From Limnephilus marmoratus (Eukaryota; Arthropoda; Insecta; Trichoptera; Limnephilidae), in assembly GCA_917880885.1 (NCBI GenBank), contig OU862906.1:58446665-58510664 (forward strand): DNA of 64,000 bases. Reading direction: 5' to 3'. Position 1 is the first letter of the stretch; each line of letters begins with the position of its first letter. The notes below the pieces were generated by a model, which saw only the letters and a program-made list of their open reading frames with translations, searched no databases and was not told where the DNA came from. Both the position numbers and the translations under genes were made by a program. This document shows, one piece after another, positions 9,813 through 20,602 of the stretch.

Positions 9813-11150
9813 TTGAAGTACCCACCACTGTCCCACCCCGGTATAGGCAACTTATGGTCGCCCCTTCGGAGTTCTCACAAGAATCTAATTTTTTTGAATA
9901 AACGGCTCTACATTTAATGTAACTAATCTAGACCTTCAATGTCCCCTCATACTGTATTAGGTGGCGGTATGCGGTCGCGCCTACAGGACTGTACTGTGAT
10001 GATCATTTCTACAATTCTAAAGCCCATGGAGGTAATCACCGCCAAAGCAGTGAGCCTCGTGGACAGCCAAACAAGTGGTTAGTAACATCGACATAAAAAA
10101 GTAAAATGAACAAAACAGACAGCAGCCGTCATGAGTAATCAGCTCATGACAGCGAAAGACCATACGCAATCCGGCGGGCGGCACCAAGCACTGTTCATAA
10201 AAAAAAAGCAACAAAAGTAAAATAACATTTGTACAGAGTAGAACTGATGTTACCGCAAACTGGCTACCGGCGGTCCCCGAGACAGTGAAGGAGGCTGATT
10301 GTCCGGCCTCCTGACAACCGGCAGCGTCGTCCGTAAGCCAGCTAGCCGGTGGTGCCTAGACGAGAGTAATTGGAAATCATAGAAGAAGACCCTAGGGAGA
10401 GAAGCGTCGGATCGCCGGAGGCGGGACGGACAGCCTCCAGATGTCGTTCAGCCTTCTCCCCAGCTTCTTCATGTCACAGGGGGTGGCGCGGCAGACAGGT
10501 GCAGCTCCACCAGTTCCAGAAGACCAGCCATGGTACGTAAGCGGGGACACGGTCCAGGGTCCAACCCCTTATATGGGGAGAGGGACGGCACAAAACGAGC
10601 AACTGAGTTCAGTTAACACAAAAAAAAAATTAACTAAAAAGAAAAATTTATTGATAACATAGTAAATCGCAAAAAAGAAAATAATAAACAAGAGCGTATG
10701 GAAGTCAGCGGTGGGCATGTGAATGCACCATATAACCAAACTGAAGATCATAAACATGTAAAATAAAATGGCGATTTAGAAAGAAAAAGAAAAAACATAA
10801 AATAGACATGAGCGTTAAATTACGCAGGGCATCTGTAAACAGTAGACTATGAACATAAAAATGTAAAAGCATAAAATCATAAAAATGTAAAGGTGTAAAT
10901 AATAAACTTAAAAATGTAAAAAAAATTATATATATGTATAAATACTGTAAAAGCAAAAAAAACATAAAAATGTAAAGGTGTAAATAATAAACATAAAATG
11001 TAAAATAAAATAAAAAGCTGAACATCCTGGGCAATATTGGTAAGAGAGTAAGAAGCAAAGAAAGTCCATGGTTAGTCAGGAACAAGTACACCTGGTGCCA
11101 AAATCTACTAATCCGCGACTCTAAGCTCAGGCCATCTCTCAACCCAGATC
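9813..11150 (-). other. 3' untranslated region of the R1-type LINE
   Basis: No coding. It holds a GC-richer part (10030-10600) and a T-rich part on the sense strand (10600-11010). The 3' terminus has no poly-A, only TGGTGGGTACTTCAA against the target copy. R1-clade elements often lack a long poly-A tail. Confidence 0.7.
10850..11010 (-). repeat. Short imperfect repeats in the LINE 3' UTR
   Basis: CATAAAAATGTAAAGGTGTA and the following ATAATAAAC recur twice (about 10880 and 10965), with several extra CATAAAA(A)TGTAAA blocks. Low-complexity expansion in the 3' leader. Confidence 0.75.
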
Positions 11151-11262
11151 CTTGTAAAATTCCTCAAGCATTCGAAGTTCGTCTTGTTCGAAACCAGATC
11201 AGTGTTCCGCACTGGTCTGATAGGTACGTACAAACCATCGAGCATTTCCTCTTTAGCGTCCG

Positions 11263-11580
11263 TCAAGATCTAGCAGTGCCACAGAATGTGCTCGGCCGAC
11301 TGGTTGGTTGATCCGCATGCGCAGTTGGGGTGGGGGGACAGGGAGAGGGTGTGAAGTCTCCCCCTGAATTCCCCATGCCCGGACAGAAGCTGGGTAATGT
11401 GGTGATCCAGTCTGAGATAAGCCCCTTCCATTCTGATTTTAACTGATGGGAAGAAGGAGAAGGTCCATCTTCCCAAATTCGATCTATCCCAACGGACCTG
11501 CCACTCATGAAGCGACAGATCCCTCATTTCACGAAGCAGCCCAGGGAGAGTCCCCGGCCCGCCCGGTGTCAGAACAACGC
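11263..11580 (-). pseudogene. LINE ORF2 C-terminal zinc finger part, frameshifted
   Basis: After the ORF2 stop at 11581, other frames keep R1-family C-terminal sequence: LHEWQVRWDRSNLGRWTFSF, then ITQLLSGHGEFRGRL, then CACGSTNQSAEHILWHC, a C-x-C-x8-H-x4-C zinc finger. The segment ends at a TAG directly after the last cysteine. So the ORF2 stop at 11581 results from a frameshift near 11580 and is not the natural end. Confidence 0.85.
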
Positions 11581-14235
11581 CTAGGTGAGTGGCCGGAGTC
11601 CCTCTAACTTCTGCTTGGTAAACACTTCCCTGATTTCAAGATCGATTGGCAAAATGCCAGCCAAAACGGGTAAAGTGTCCGAAGCCACGGTTCTATACGC
11701 ACTGGAGAGTGCTAGCAAGGGGGTTCGTTGGCCTCGCTTGAGAGCTAAGAGAATGAGCGAGTTGTCCAGGCGGTGTTCCCACACAGAGGCGGCATACGAG
11801 ACTTGCGCCACGTATACGCACCTATATACCGTTCGCAGAACCGGATTACGCAATCCCCACTCAGCTGTGGAGAGTCTCCTCAGCTTCAAGAAGAGAGCCT
11901 GAGCCTTGCTGGATACTTCTTTGACGTGAGCCAGAAAAGAGGACGATCGATCTAGTGTGACGCCTAAGTATTTCACTGTTTCAAAAAACCGGATGTTAGA
12001 ATCTCCCATTCTGATGGTAGGATTTCTTTCTCTACTGAGACGGCCCTTCATCAGGAGGCCCTTGGTCTTATGGGGAGCGAAGGTCATCTTGTTTCTTTTA
12101 CCCCAGTCCAGGAACATCTGCAAACCTTCACTGCCTTTACTCTCCACTTCCTTTCTACTGTCCCCAGCGACCAGATACAACTTATCATCAGCGTAGTCGA
12201 CAGCGATACATCCTTCAGGCAAGGGTAACCTGGAGGAGTCATCAAAGGAGATGTTCCACAAGTCAGGTCCAAGGATAGAGCCCTGCGGGCATCCCATGTC
12301 TGCTTCCCTCTGGATACAAAAGTCACCGAAACTGATCGTAATGGTACGATCAGAAAGGTAGTCATCGATGGCTTTGAACAATAAGTTGGAACACTGCCTG
12401 TTTTTCACCTTTGTACGTATCATTGCCCACCACGCGTGATCGAAGGCACCAGTGATGTCGAGGAAGATTGCAACTACATACCTCTTTGGGCAAGCCTTCA
12501 CCCATTCAAGCGCATACGACAGGACGTGCACCGTGGATCTACCGGGGACGAAGGCGAACTGCAGGTCACTGGCCGGAGACAGGGTTTGTCGGAGTCGATG
12601 CCTAATCAATTTTTCAAGGATCTTGCCTAAAACGGGAAGAAGGGTAATCGGCCGGTAGGCCTTGATGTCCGTTAGTGGTTTTCCGTTCCCCTTTGGTATA
12701 ATCCGGAGCATGCCGCGCTTCCACTCAGAGGGGAAAACTCCCCTCCTCAAGCACGTGTCCATCACCTGGAAGAGCTCCTCCTTGGCATGGACCCAGACTT
12801 GCTTCGCAATTACGCCATTAAGCCTATCATGCCCTGGTGCCTTCTTAGGACCCAAACCCTTAATTATCACTTCAATTTCCGCTTTAGTGACTCGAATAAA
12901 GTTATCCTCTTGGGCGAGGTCTCTCGGTGGCAGCCGTGACAGATTTCTGATCTGTTTATGGTGGTCACTTTCCCCAACTACTGACTCTACAGGAACTAAC
13001 TCACCCAAAAGTGTTTTGAGGGTAGAGGCCACATCCACCGTCTCAGCGTTCCTCCCATTTGTGATCCCAATTACGGTTGACAAGTACCGGTCAGAGCCTT
13101 TACCGGATTTTGCAATTGCGCTGTGGATTTCCCACGGGTTGGCGTTACCCACGTCTTTAACCCAATTACGCCAAGTAGCTCGTTTTGCTAGGAGAACGGC
13201 CCGTTTAAAGGCCGACCTGGCAGACCTCAGGCTCGCCTGAAGCGCAACTGTCTCCTCCTCCGTGCAGTTGCCACTCCTGGACAACCCAGGCGCCCTGTAG
13301 GCCCTCTTGAAGGCCCCCTTGAGCGAAGTCAGCTCAGGTGACCACCACGGCGTTCTAATACTCATCTTCGGGTTTGATCTTCCCAAAGACGAGTTGGCAG
13401 CAGATACAACCGCCCTATTGAAAAAATTCCCCAAATTATCCGGATCAGTAGCACCTACGTGGTGAAAATCCCTTAACGTATCTCGTAGCGCTTCCCCAAA
13501 GTTATCCCAATTCGCCCTAGTGGTATTGAAGTTCCAGGAGGATCTTGGAGCTTCTGTTTTCCTAACACCAACCGTATAAGTAATCAATCTATGATCCGAA
13601 TTTATTGCGCACTCATGGACTACCCACTTTGAAATCCTGGTCGCAACAGATCCAGAGCAGAGAGTTAGATCAATGTTGCTCTCACCATGTATGTTCGAGA
13701 AGGTACAAAATGAACTCTGTTCGTTGATGATGCTAAGAACTTGCGCAGCAATCAGGTCCTCTACGGCGTCTGATCGCTCCGTTCTACAATCGCTAGTGTC
13801 GAACCATAATGGTGAGCGTGCATTAAAGTCACCTCCGATAACTATGTTACGGCCTTTAAGCGCGTTGAGCGCGCGCGTCAGACTCAGGATGTGGGGTCCT
13901 ACCGGATTCCCAAATTTAAAGTAAACTGAGATCAGGAAGATCTCAGTGTCGCCAAATCTAATACATACACAGGTTTGGTATTCATCAGAAAGACCAGCCA
14001 GAAGGAGGGGACTGATCAATGTAGTGTTGATCAGGACACCCGCCCCCGGTGAGCGGCCAACTTCGAGTACCACACCCGGAAAATTAATGGGGGTCTTACC
14101 TTCCCAGGTGTACTGTTCCTGAATAAGCATAATGTCGATGTTGAGGTCAGTCATGACCCTCAGTACTTCCAGTGTGGCCATCCGGGATCGCTGAAGGTTG
14201 ATCTGACCTAAGGAGAGGGGATTAAGAGGAGCCAT
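11581..14235 (-). CDS. LINE ORF2: endonuclease and reverse transcriptase
   Basis: An 884-residue open frame. Residues 1-225 are an apurinic-type endonuclease (GQINLQRS, E40 in IMLIQEQY, GDFNAR near 135-140, SDHR at 213-216). Residues about 440-790 are reverse transcriptase: KAPGHDRLNG, AYRPITLLPVLGKILE, motif A LDITGAFD (592-599), motif B CPQGSILGP (649-657), motif C DYADD (680-684), then KYLGVTLDRS. All catalytic aspartates are present. The enzyme nicks target DNA and reverse transcribes the element RNA from the nick. Start chosen at the ATG overlapping the ORF1 stop. The C-terminus is cut short by a frameshift. R1 clade is favoured by the zinc-finger layout and overlapping ORFs. Confidence 0.95.
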   Translation of the reverse strand: MAPLNPLSLGQINLQRSRMATLEVLRVMTDLNIDIMLIQEQYTWEGKTPINFPGVVLEVGRSPGAGVLINTTLISPLLLAGLSDEYQTCVCIRFGDTEIFLISVYFKFGNPVGPHILSLTRALNALKGRNIVIGGDFNARSPLWFDTSDCRTERSDAVEDLIAAQVLSIINEQSSFCTFSNIHGESNIDLTLCSGSVATRISKWVVHECAINSDHRLITYTVGVRKTEAPRSSWNFNTTRANWDNFGEALRDTLRDFHHVGATDPDNLGNFFNRAVVSAANSSLGRSNPKMSIRTPWWSPELTSLKGAFKRAYRAPGLSRSGNCTEEETVALQASLRSARSAFKRAVLLAKRATWRNWVKDVGNANPWEIHSAIAKSGKGSDRYLSTVIGITNGRNAETVDVASTLKTLLGELVPVESVVGESDHHKQIRNLSRLPPRDLAQEDNFIRVTKAEIEVIIKGLGPKKAPGHDRLNGVIAKQVWVHAKEELFQVMDTCLRRGVFPSEWKRGMLRIIPKGNGKPLTDIKAYRPITLLPVLGKILEKLIRHRLRQTLSPASDLQFAFVPGRSTVHVLSYALEWVKACPKRYVVAIFLDITGAFDHAWWAMIRTKVKNRQCSNLLFKAIDDYLSDRTITISFGDFCIQREADMGCPQGSILGPDLWNISFDDSSRLPLPEGCIAVDYADDKLYLVAGDSRKEVESKGSEGLQMFLDWGKRNKMTFAPHKTKGLLMKGRLSRERNPTIRMGDSNIRFFETVKYLGVTLDRSSSFLAHVKEVSSKAQALFLKLRRLSTAEWGLRNPVLRTVYRCVYVAQVSYAASVWEHRLDNSLILLALKRGQRTPLLALSSAYRTVASDTLPVLAGILPIDLEIREVFTKQKLEGLRPLT

Positions 14236-15740
14236 AATCCGTCATGCGGAAGGCTGCCTCCACCGCTGCTTTTTGGGCCGGACAGTCCCTATCACCCGTA
14301 GGATGATCCGCCGGCTTCTTAAAGCGTGAGCAGGTGGCGCAGACAGCAGGCTGTGCCTTCTTGGGGCAATCTTCGAAGCCATGACCCATAGCGGCGCAGT
14401 GGCGGCAGGATTCTTTTTCTTGTGTGCAATTTTTCTAAATATGGCCATATAGATGGCACTTGAAACATCTGGTGGCGCCAGTGTAGTCGCGGGTCCGACA
14501 AGCGTTCCACTCAAGGTAGCACAGCCCGCTGTCAATGAGTACCTTCCTGGCGGCCGGGTGACACGTCAGGACCATATTCATAGTTCCACCGTCTCGCTTC
14601 CCAAAGAGGGAAACTCTACTCATAGTGCGGAGGTGGTCTTCCAGGGACAAGGGGGTGCGTCCTTCCAAATTGTTAGCGAAAATTTCACTGAAGAGGGCCT
14701 GGTCAGCGGAGGGTTCTCCTTTTGGGACATTGTAGATCACAATCTTAGGCAAGCGACCCAGGGGATTGACTAGTTTCAACCCACTCGCTGCCAGCTTGGA
14801 TCCCGCCTTTAGGATGTTCTCCAAGTCCTTCTTCCCCTTGGCTTGCAGAGCCATGCCCGCACCTTTGATCTGCCGAAGTCGAACAATTTGGAAATCGTCA
14901 GTCCTGGGGTTGATCAGTTTCTCCATATCCTTCTGAGTGCCCTCAGAAGTTTTCCCCTCGGGAATTTCCGGGTACACCAGTACCGTCAGAGGTTTGGGGG
15001 GCAATGGACGCTCGAAACCATTCACCAGAACCTTTTTTGAAGAAGGTAAACCAGCCGCTGCTGAAGCATAGGACATCGGTGGAGTGTTCAGGGTTGGGCG
15101 TGCCTTGATGGCCGTGTCCAATTTTTTAGTCATGGAGGCTTGGACGTTGAGAACCTGCTCGATGGTGGCGCTCCTGGTGGTCAATGTGTTGATCTCAAGC
15201 ATCAAATGGGTGATATCACTCATCAAATCATCCAAAATCTCGTTGAGAGCGCCTTTGTCTGTCTTCTTCAGTTTGTTAGTGCCGTCCGTTAGAATGCATC
15301 TGATTCGGTGGCATTTCTCCATGGCCGGAATTACCTTACCGGAAGATTCCACAAGTGTCATCTGACTGTTTGGAGAGTCACTGAATCGAGCTCTCTTTTT
15401 GTTGCCAGCCATAGGGGTTGGGGGGGGTGAATGCCCACGATGGAAGCCCCACTGGGTCCAGGAAGGGGTTGAGTGCCTCTGTTTCCATATCTGAGTCAGT
15501 CTCTGACCCAATATCAGTAACTCTGACCGTTTTTTTAGACTTCCTTTTACCCTTAGGACGCGGGCCCAAGGTCAAGGACTTGTTTAGCGCATCTATCTGA
15601 CATTGGATGGAGTTTTTCCATAGTTCTGTCTCTTTCCCGAGGTCGGGACCCGCACCATCCGACTCGCACGTCAAAACTGAGTCCGAAACCATCATTAACT
15701 TTTTTTTCCTAAAAATGGGGAAAATCCAAAATTTTCCCAA
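14222..15740 (-). pseudogene. LINE ORF1: gag-like zinc-knuckle protein
   Basis: The N-terminal part reads from about 15692 (MVSDSVLTCESDG) with a Lys/Arg-rich patch. It passes a run of eight C's (sense strand, near 15427) where the frame shifts, then continues as GNKKRARFSDSPNSQ, a helical central region and a C-terminal array of zinc knuckles. Knuckle 1 (CFKCHLYGHI then an amber codon, KNC) is broken by TAG; knuckle 2 is CRHCAAMGHGFEDC; the third is CATCSRFKKPADHPTGDRDC. The frame ends at TAA 14222-14224, inside the start of ORF2. Such proteins bind element RNA. One stop and one homopolymer shift are the only obvious lesions. Confidence 0.85.
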
Positions 15741-16468
15741 AAAATGAGGAAAACACTACGGCGGGGGGGGGGTTGGTTAGGGGGGGGGGGGGTTCCGAGC
15801 TGGAGGGGGGGGGGTAAGACACAGCACTAAAAAGAAGCACCACACTCCCCTCAGGGATCCGAAAAAAGAGTCACGGGGAGGTACCTAGACCAAATGGAAG
15901 CTTATAGATTCTTCTAGAAGGAACCAAGATGGCCGTCGTACCTGCTACCGAAAACCAACGGTTTGCCACGTGTTTTTTGCGCAAGTCGAAAATTAAGACA
16001 CAAAACCTGATCAGAACTTGACAAACTGGGTATCACTAGACGCAGAATTTTATTCCCCGTCGAATGGTGTTAGTTTTAAAGCTAAAAAATTAAGTTTATA
16101 CACTGTTTATGAGTCAAAACACTGTTTTTACACTAAAAACTAAAAATTATCACTAAAAAATCGACTTTTCGATGGGATTTTTTTGAGGTTTGTAGGGGAC
16201 ACAAGTACACACACTAAGACAGTTTTTGATGTTGGGGGATGTACAAACATCCGCCCTTAGCGGCAAAAGTTTGATTTTTTTCACTTAAACACTAAAAAGT
16301 CACTGAAAAAAACTAAAATTAAAAAAAACTGTTAGCAGGTAGCCCTTCGGGAGATGCACCTGGTGGTGCAAAAATTACAATTGTAGGTGCCCGGCAAGTA
16401 TTTTTAAATTTGATTTTAACGGGAGCGTATTTTAAGTGTGTTGTCTGGCTGAGAGTTAGAACTGAACT
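15741..16468 (-). other. 5' untranslated region of the R1-type LINE
   Basis: No open frame. Its start, AGTTCAGTTCTAACTC, abuts the target copy. R1-type elements carry an internal promoter in this region, but no specific core motif is clear. Confidence 0.6.
15763..15814 (+). repeat. Three long G-runs, G-quadruplex candidate
   Basis: Runs of about 10 to 13 G's at 15763-15772, 15780-15792 and 15805-15814 lie on the plus strand (C-rich on the LINE sense strand), just upstream of ORF1. Confidence 0.8.
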
Positions 16469-16483
16469 GTTACTTCCCGAACA
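16469..16483 (-). repeat. R1-type LINE target site duplication, 5' side
   Basis: GTTACTTCCCGAACA, identical to 9798-9812. Confidence 0.95.
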
Positions 16484-16985
16484 GAAAGCACGACGGGCTT
16501 TGCGGGAGAAGACATCTCAAGTCGTGGTGCGGCAGACCGGACTGCGAGACAGCGGTGGTGGATGAGAGCCTCGAAGGTGTTACGGAGAGTCCAAGATGGT
16601 GCGCTGGAGAATGCGTGTAAATCACATAGCGTCTGTATAACGTCTAGACGGTTCCTCGCTGGCGGACAAGCGTTGACTGACGGATCGGGACTGACTGTGC
16701 GAGCGCCGAGTTAAGTCGCTTATATATCCGCGGCAGAGTAACTACCTCGCGGTAGGTAATACGTGCCACTTCGTCAGTTGACGAGAATGTTCGGCGCCGT
16801 ACAGATATTGTACGGTGCTATCTCCAGACCTTTCTAGGCGGTGGCAATATTATTATCGTCGGGCGGCCGCAGCAGTGGGTAAGTATGTACTCAGGTAAGT
16901 AGCTTGTCCATATCGTGCGAATATTAGATATTTCTCGTATCTTCTTTTGATGGCGAAGGATAATGCGTCGCCACAAACAATTACA
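16484..16985 (-). repeat. Right half of the solo LTR-like insertion, U3 side
   Basis: On the minus strand this half carries a TATATAAG promoter box (complement at 16719-16726) followed about 30 bases later by CAGTCAGTCCCG, the layout of an LTR core promoter and initiator. It joins 9421-9812 at the LINE target site. No coding region belongs to it, so it is best explained as a solo LTR (894 bp) left after recombination between two LTRs. The family was not identified. Confidence 0.55.
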
Positions 16986-17920
16986 GCCAACCAGCTTCCA
17001 TCAAGGATCTTCGCCGTTTCCTGGGAGCTATAATTTTTTACAGGAGATTTATCCCCAACGCCGCGAGGACACAAGCTCCACTCAATGACCTACTAAAAGG
17101 GAACCAGAAAGGCAAACAACTCGTGTCTTGGACTGCCGAAACAGTAGAAGCCTTCAGCAAATGCAAGGAAGCTCTTGCCCACGCAACTATGCTCGTTCGC
17201 CCGCAGTGCGACGCCCCACTCTCTATCGTCAGCGACGCGTCTGATACTACAGCTGGTGCCGCACTCCATCAATTCGTCGCAGGTAACTGGGAGCCTCTAG
17301 CATTCTTCTCAAAGAAGTTTTCGGCAGCTGAAAAGAAATATGGCGCATACGAAAGAGAACTCCTAGCCATTTATCTCGCTGTGAAATACTTCCGCCACAT
17401 GGTGGAAGGCAGGTCGTTCACCATATTTACCGACCACAAGCCCATCACGTTTGCCTTTCAACAAAAAGCAGACAAATGCTCACCGAGACAATTTCGTCAC
17501 CTAGACTATATCAGCCAGTTCACCACAGACATTCACCACGTGGCAGGTAAAGACAACATCGTCGCAGATGCCCTCTCCAGGGTCGAGACAGTGCACGCTC
17601 CCTTGGATTACGTAGCGCTAGCAGCTGACCAAGTGAACGATAAGGAACTGGAAAAGTGCCTACACGGAGGTTCTAACCTCCAGCTAAGAAAGGTGCGCAT
17701 TCCCGGCATCGACACCCAACATTACTGCGATTTATCGAAAAATATAGCCAAACCTTTCGTCACAAAGAAATTCCGTTCTGCAGCTTTCAATGCGGTCCAT
17801 GAGCTGACTCACCCAGGCATCAAGGCAACAGTCAAACTCATAACTGAACGTTATGTCTGGCCGGCCATCAAAGCTGACACAAGGAAACTCGCACGCAACT
17901 GCCCCCAGTTGACTGGGTAA
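16986..17920 (+). pseudogene. pol: Gypsy pol, RNase H and integrase zinc domain
   Basis: The pol frame resumes with ASIKDLRRFLGAIIFYRRF (the RT connection). RNase H follows: SIVSDASDTTAGAAL, FFSKKFSAAEKKYGAYEREL, FTDHKPITFAF and ADALSRV. The integrase N-terminal HHCC module then begins (AVHELTHPGIKATVKL, RYVWPAI) but is broken at CPQLTG by a stop at 17918, where the C-x2-C is expected. These domains remove template RNA and insert the DNA copy. Clear Gypsy-type order. Confidence 0.9.
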
Positions 17921-18915
17921 CTGGTAAGTAAGGTGTCACGACACGTGTCAGCACCCCTTGGAACCTTTCTTAGAACTTCATCCAGATTTGAACACGTCCA
18001 TATCGACATAATCATCACGCCCATGTCAGAAGGATGCCGGTACTGCCATACATGCGTAGACCGGTTCACTAGATGGCCAGAAGCGTTCCCTATCAAGGAC
18101 CAAGAAGCAGAAACGGTGGCGCGCGTATTCTACCATGGTTGGATCACCAGGTTGAACCCCGCTTCGAATCACTACTGACCAGGAAAGACAATTCGAGTCA
18201 AGGCTGTTCAGGCAATTAAACTGCTTGGCAGGTACGACTCAGATTCATACCATCGCATACCACCCTGCAGCAAACGGCATGGTGGAAAGGCTACACCGCC
18301 AGCTCCAGGCAGCGATCAAATGCCACCAGAAGGACCGCTGGACCGAAGGGCTTCCCACTGTTTTAATGGGAATTAAAGCAGCCTGGAGAGACGACCTCGC
18401 TACCACCTCGGCCGAGCTGGTAAACGGCGAGCCGCTCCGCTTACCAGAAGAATTCCTTGCTGCACGACCAGCAACCTGCGACAATACGAGCAACTTCCTC
18501 AAGGAACTTCGACAGCACTTCAACGAACTTCGACCGGTTGAAGGTACCCGCCATCTTCAAAGACTTACTCACAACGACTCACGTCTTCTTGAGGGACGAC
18601 ACCATTAAGATCCCGCTTCAGCAACCATACAGCAGCCCTCACCAAGTCGTCCGCCGGAATGGTAGGACCTACGTCATTCTATGCAAAGGAAAAGAATTAA
18701 CCGTGAGCATTGACCGCCTCAAACCGGCATACATCGCCAAGGAACCGAAAGAAGCCGCAACAGAGCTACCACCAACCCTTGCAAAACCAATCATCGAACA
18801 GGATTGGACTCACACGACCACTCGTTCAGGAAGGCGTGTTCGTTTTCCGACTACCTCAATGTCTAAACGACTCTTTTTATCGCAGCCCTTATCTGTGCTG
18901 CTGGGGGGGGGAGTG
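17921..18915 (+). pseudogene. pol: Gypsy pol, integrase core and C-terminus
   Basis: Restarts with [10 protein letters not shown] and the first catalytic aspartate in [13 protein letters not shown], then [15 protein letters not shown] frameshift follows near 18155; the second aspartate appears in [11 protein letters not shown] (about 18170-18200) and the glutamate in HPAANGMVERLHRQL. So the D-D-E triad is present but spread over two frames. A later shift near 18540 leads into THVFLRDDTIKIPLQQPYSS and a C-terminal tail. A G-rich polypurine tract at 18903-18915 precedes the 3' LTR. Confidence 0.9.
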
Positions 18916-19220
18916 TGTGGCATGCCAATGCTCAACAAAACGTTGAGCAACAACAACGCTGAACACGGAGAAGTACTTACCTACCTGCGCTAAAATATTT
19001 GGTATATCGTCGCACCTTATGGAAAGTACCAGAGCATTCAAATTCCCTGTACATTAGTCTTTAGAACAGCAAGCCAAAACAAATGGTCCCGTTATTTTAC
19101 TACTGTCAGGCTCCGTATTCCGATAACATTGTGAATTTTAATTCTTAGTAAAAAAAAACTATCAACGGTTAATTCTAGAGTTTTCTTTTACGCGTTTACG
19201 TAGCACGTCCTATTGCTACA
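18916..19220 (+). repeat. Gypsy 3' LTR
   Basis: 305 bp, pairs with 7521-7823, preceded by the polypurine tract CTGGGGGGGGGAG and followed by the TTGG duplication. Confidence 0.95.
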
Positions 19221-19224
19221 TTGG

Positions 19225-20588
19225 TATAGAATCGTGATCACAAATCATGTAATCAAGTATGACATAAATATGAAGAAAAAAAATAGAAATACTCAGATCG
19301 AAGAAGTTTTTTTCGTTCTCCATATGATGTAGATTTAAAAGTTTCATAGAGTTTCCGGACACCGTGTGTATGTATCAACAAAATAAACCATGTTGGTAAT
19401 TATAATGTAAAATAAATATGATAGGTATAAACCTCGTGTTAGATAGATATAATACAATCTTCACAAATTAAAATAAAACTAGACATTTAGATGATAATCA
19501 GTATTTTTTCCAATTCTCCTTTTCATTGAAAGGTATGCATTATTAGGTAATACAAAAGCTCGCGGCAAAGAAGCTCTGACCTTTTCCGTGGCGCGTAATT
19601 TCAGCAGCAATAAAATATAAGCAGACACCTGTTTTAGTATGTCATAAAGCACGCTATCTTTCATTGGTTGCGTGATCGCAGAATGAGGTTATTATTATTT
19701 CGAGTAGTTTTTTCTATTAATAAAATCAGAAAATGATAATAATAATTCTTACCAGGTTGTGTGTTCATTCATTAGATCCGAAGAACACGTCATTTCAATT
19801 TACCAAGGGTCTTCTCAACTTTACGATTATCAACAAATAATGAAATGAAATAAAACAAATGTCTTGGTGAATGCTTTATTAAAAAAATAATTCTTATTAT
19901 CAGGTACATAAAAGATTTTTACTCTCATAGATGATGTAAAGTATTTGCTAGTGTAGTTGGGCCGTTATTTCTTCGAGTACTTTAAACATAAACCTTGATT
20001 AAGAGAAGATAAAAATCGGAAACGAGAATCTAAGTGACAAACTAGCAAAAGAGATTGGTATTTATTTCAATTTCTTTGTGAACTTCGCGTGAAAATCTTT
20101 ATTTTGTTTTTTTTTTGCTTTCTTACCAACGAGTGATAAATATTTTATTTTTACATGTATAGTAATAAGGTTATTGATGTCGAAAGTGTTATACCCAAGG
20201 AATTCAAAAGCTGGGAGAGATTTTAATTTAACTACATGTATACTACGTCTAAATTTATAGACAACTATTCGTTGCGAACACGATTAGAGGCAAATGAGCT
20301 TTTTAAAATTAAATCAGTTGTAATAGAACTCAAGTAGCCTCACGAGTATTTTCCTCCCCCTCTACTTATAAGAAAACGTTTATTGCATGAGGATCGAAAG
20401 CCCTAAGTTGATCGTTTTATTGCGTATTCAATTCTGGGGATGAAATTTTCAATTATCTACCCCATCATTCTCTTTGGGGAATCCTTAGGCGGCGGAATAA
20501 CCAAAGGGCTGATAAAAGAAACCGGAGATTACGTGCTCAATTTAAATTTCGACACATTTCAAAGACACGACACATTTCAAAGACAAGA
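19225..20588. other. AT-rich DNA, no gene seen
   Basis: No coding region, RNA gene or repeat boundary recognised. Near 20555-20590, a block GACACATTTCAAAGAC is tandemly duplicated just before the LINE fragment. Confidence 0.55.
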
Positions 20589-20602
20589 CACATAAAATTG
20601 AT

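Larger units (their letters stand above)
9813..16468 (-). mobile_element. R1-type non-LTR retrotransposon, nearly complete
   Basis: A 6656-bp insertion bracketed by a perfect 15-bp duplication. Reading the minus strand: about 730 bp of 5' leader, ORF1 with zinc knuckles, ORF2 with endonuclease and reverse transcriptase, a C-terminal zinc finger, then about 1.4 kb of 3' leader without a poly-A tail. ORF1 and ORF2 overlap by 14 bp (ATG of ORF2 before TAA of ORF1), a layout typical of R1/TRAS/SART/LOA-type elements. It starts AGTTCAGTTC and ends TACTTCAA. The 884-codon ORF2 without a stop suggests recent activity, but ORF1 has one amber codon and one homopolymer frameshift. Confidence 0.95.
7517..19224 (+). 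mobile_element. Gypsy LTR retrotransposon, degenerate, with nested insertions
   Basis: Two direct LTRs (7521-7823 and 18916-19220) begin TGTGG, end GCTACA and differ at about 16 positions plus a short poly-A indel by my count. Each side carries a TTGG duplication (7517-7520, 19221-19224). Between them, in order, are gag, reverse transcriptase, RNase H and integrase, which is the Gypsy (Metaviridae) order. The zinc-knuckle end and protease are missing through a deletion near 8655, and a 7.5-kb nested insertion separates reverse transcriptase from RNase H. Stop codons and frameshifts in all domains show the copy is dead. Confidence 0.95.

Noticed and set aside
9421..16985. Two divergent LTRs of one element flanking the LINE
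   Set aside because: The two sides do not align as repeats. They share only the 15-bp target duplication and chance matches (for example GATGGTGCGCTG), so a single LTR split by the LINE is the better reading.
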